7,832 bases of DNA from Gammaproteobacteria bacterium (GTDB lineage: Bacteria > Pseudomonadota > Gammaproteobacteria > Enterobacterales > GCA-2746155), in the NCBI GenBank assembly GCA_024206355.1, contig JAAGZM010000273.1:1-7832 (forward strand), given 5' to 3'. Position numbers and translations under genes: made by a program. This document shows, piece by piece, positions 6,439-7,832 of this stretch (positions are counted from its first letter, which is position 1; each line of letters opens with the position of its first letter). The notes under the pieces are model-generated. The model did not search any database and was not told the origin of the DNA. It saw only the letters and a program-made list of their open reading frames with translations.

Positions 6439-7786
6439 CTATGCAATCAAGTAATCCTTCCCCTTTATGTACACCTGCCTCTAGTTTATTCGCGGGTTTG
6501 CTTCTGAGTAGGTAACCACCAAAACAATGTTCGTCTTCCAAAGTAAAAATACCTAGTTCCGGAATAAGTTTCTGAAAAGTAACAACTTGATCATTTGAGA
6601 ATGCTTTAACCGTATCAGTACGATAAATTGTGTTAATTTTTTCCATTAACATAAGTTGGTTACTATTATTTCCTGTAATCGATAAATCAGAATTTTCATC
6701 AAAAACATTTCCTCCACCTTCATTTTGTGTTTTCAGGATCCATTGACCTGTTAGTAATTTTTGTTCAATTTCTTTTCGATTTTCCGGAATAATATAGCGA
6801 CTATTGAGTGCACTGGCTGCAAGTGTTGCCTGATGCTGATTTAATTTAAAATTATCAACTAATTCTCTGACTGTTAATGTTGATAGTTTCATTTGTAGCC
6901 ATTTTGAAGTTGCAATCTGATGATTGATTCCTGGAGCTACTGCAACCTGATGTTGTTCGATCCATACTCTCAATTGTAGTAATTGTTCATTATCAACAAT
7001 ATAATCTTTGAGATTATATCCAGTGCGAAAATACATCATATCTACCTGGCCATAGTTTTCGAGTTGTAGATGAGTACTATTTGATGATAATTCCCGTTTA
7101 AGTTCTCTGAGGGTTTTATAAATAACAATCCCGCCATATTCTTTAATTCCATTAGCTAACATTTTCTGATCATAAATATTATCTTCGCCTGCTTCGATTA
7201 CAAATATAATCAATGGCCTATGATTATTGCTAATTGCTGAAGCAGCTCTAAATATTGCTTGGGATTGTAGAGCAGTAGCATCATTGTCAACATAATTAAT
7301 CGATTGGTTTTGCGGCAACTGTTTTTGAATGTTGATAAGAGTTTCACAAAATGGTCCCATTCCAGCTGCGATTGAATTGCTTTCCACAAGTTGCCACTGA
7401 TAGTTATTATTAAGCATCAAATCTTGTCGGCTGATATTTATACTAGTTGCAGTAATTTTTAAGTGTGTTTTAATAACTTGTTTCATTTGACCAAGCAAGT
7501 CACTAGAATTGTTGTAATCAGCCAAAGACATTTTAAGATAATTATTATTGCGACTGACTTGCAAAAATAATCGACTAAGAGCTGACGCAGTATCTTTTGC
7601 TCTTTGAAATAAACTGGGAGATAATTTCCATGGAGAGAGAGTCAATGACACTGGGTTAAACTGTCCTGTTGGAGAATTCAAACCTAATTTGTTTTTTTCA
7701 ATTAGAGCATTTAGTGCCATAAGTTTTGTTTCAGCATCTTCTGAGATGGAATTATATTCTTTGATGCTTGTATGATTAGTTAACAT
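6425..7786 (-). CDS. Eukaryotic-type glutathione synthetase (GSS/GSH2 family), probably frameshifted near its end
   Basis: ATP-dependent ligase expected to join gamma-glutamylcysteine and glycine into glutathione in the cytoplasm. The 453-residue frame matches the eukaryotic family (human GSS is 474 residues) along its whole length, not bacterial GshB. Expected active-site residues are present: Arg120 in SRQDLML, Glu135 and Asn137 in VESNSIAAG, Lys295 in TSKWLQ, Lys352 and the glycine-rich ATP loop NEGGGN (355-360), Glu382 in LMEKI, and Arg428/Lys430 in LLRSK. EAGEDNIYDQ, MYFRTGY and the C-terminal EAGVHKGEGLLD align with human ERNIFDQ, VYFRDGY and the GGVAAG-LD end. The start is ATG 7786, with AAGGAAG 7 bases upstream. 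The frame ends GQLL at 6425; a one-base shift within CCC at 6437-6439 would add about 70 residues (separate entry). The family core is nearly complete, so the product may still work. It converges on asnC. No gamma-glutamylcysteine synthetase gene is visible nearby. Horizontal origin is possible but untested. Confidence 0.88.
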   Translation of the reverse strand: MLTNHTSIKEYNSISEDAETKLMALNALIEKNKLGLNSPTGQFNPVSLTLSPWKLSPSLFQRAKDTASALSRLFLQVSRNNNYLKMSLADYNNSSDLLGQMKQVIKTHLKITATSINISRQDLMLNNNYQWQLVESNSIAAGMGPFCETLINIQKQLPQNQSINYVDNDATALQSQAIFRAASAISNNHRPLIIFVIEAGEDNIYDQKMLANGIKEYGGIVIYKTLRELKRELSSNSTHLQLENYGQVDMMYFRTGYNLKDYIVDNEQLLQLRVWIEQHQVAVAPGINHQIATSKWLQMKLSTLTVRELVDNFKLNQHQATLAASALNSRYIIPENRKEIEQKLLTGQWILKTQNEGGGNVFDENSDLSITGNNSNQLMLMEKINTIYRTDTVKAFSNDQVVTFQKLIPELGIFTLEDEHCFGGYLLRSKPANKLEAGVHKGEGLLDCIGQLL

Positions 7787-7832
7787 GAACGCACTTCCTT
7801 AGATAATATTGATTGTATAATATGTAATCCTA
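7787..7832 (-). promoter_or_regulatory. Upstream region and ribosome binding site of the glutathione synthetase
   Basis: On the - strand AAGGAAG (complement of 7794-7800) is a strong Shine-Dalgarno 7 bases before the ATG at 7786. Further up, TATTAT occurs twice (complements of 7803-7808 and 7817-7822) and either could be a -10. The window ends before a -35 can be judged, so whether the gene has its own promoter or follows another gene is unknown. Confidence 0.45.

Overview
The window comes from an AT-rich gammaproteobacterium. IlvD, IlvA, AsnB, AsnC and the DUF2058 protein YaiL all read as close relatives of their E. coli counterparts, but the base composition is much more AT-rich and the gene order differs. 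A lineage near Orbaceae (insect gut symbionts such as Gilliamella) fits this, but that placement is inference from recall and was not tested.

Layout, left to right. The + strand starts inside ilvD, which lacks about 15 codons at its 5' end. It overlaps ilvA by 8 bases, so dihydroxy-acid dehydratase and feedback-regulated threonine deaminase are made from one message (branched-chain amino acid synthesis). Converging on ilvA, only 4 bases away, is yaiL on the - strand. Upstream of yaiL on the same strand is asnB, the glutamine-dependent asparagine synthetase. Divergent from asnB, across a 172-base AT-rich gap with palindromes, is asnC, the asparagine-responsive Lrp/AsnC regulator. Converging on asnC from the right edge is a - strand gene for a eukaryotic-type glutathione synthetase (GSS/GSH2 family), which is not the usual bacterial GshB.

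How the genes may work together. In E. coli asnC sits divergently beside asnA. Here its divergent partner is asnB, so AsnC probably controls asnB and itself from the shared gap. A motif, AAATAGT/ACTATTT, occurs as inverted pairs both in that gap and in the short gap between asnB and yaiL.

The most unusual region is the right-hand third. The glutathione synthetase has a full set of eukaryotic-family active-site residues. Its frame stops at 6425, yet a protein-like frame of 70 codons, shifted by one base and without a convincing start codon of its own, continues to 6226. Losing one base from a CCC run at 6437-6439 would join the two into a 519-residue protein. This looks like a frameshift (mutation, sequencing error or, less likely, programmed) in a gene with a C-terminal extension. 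I saw no tRNA, rRNA, CRISPR array, insertion sequence or clearly new multi-gene system.
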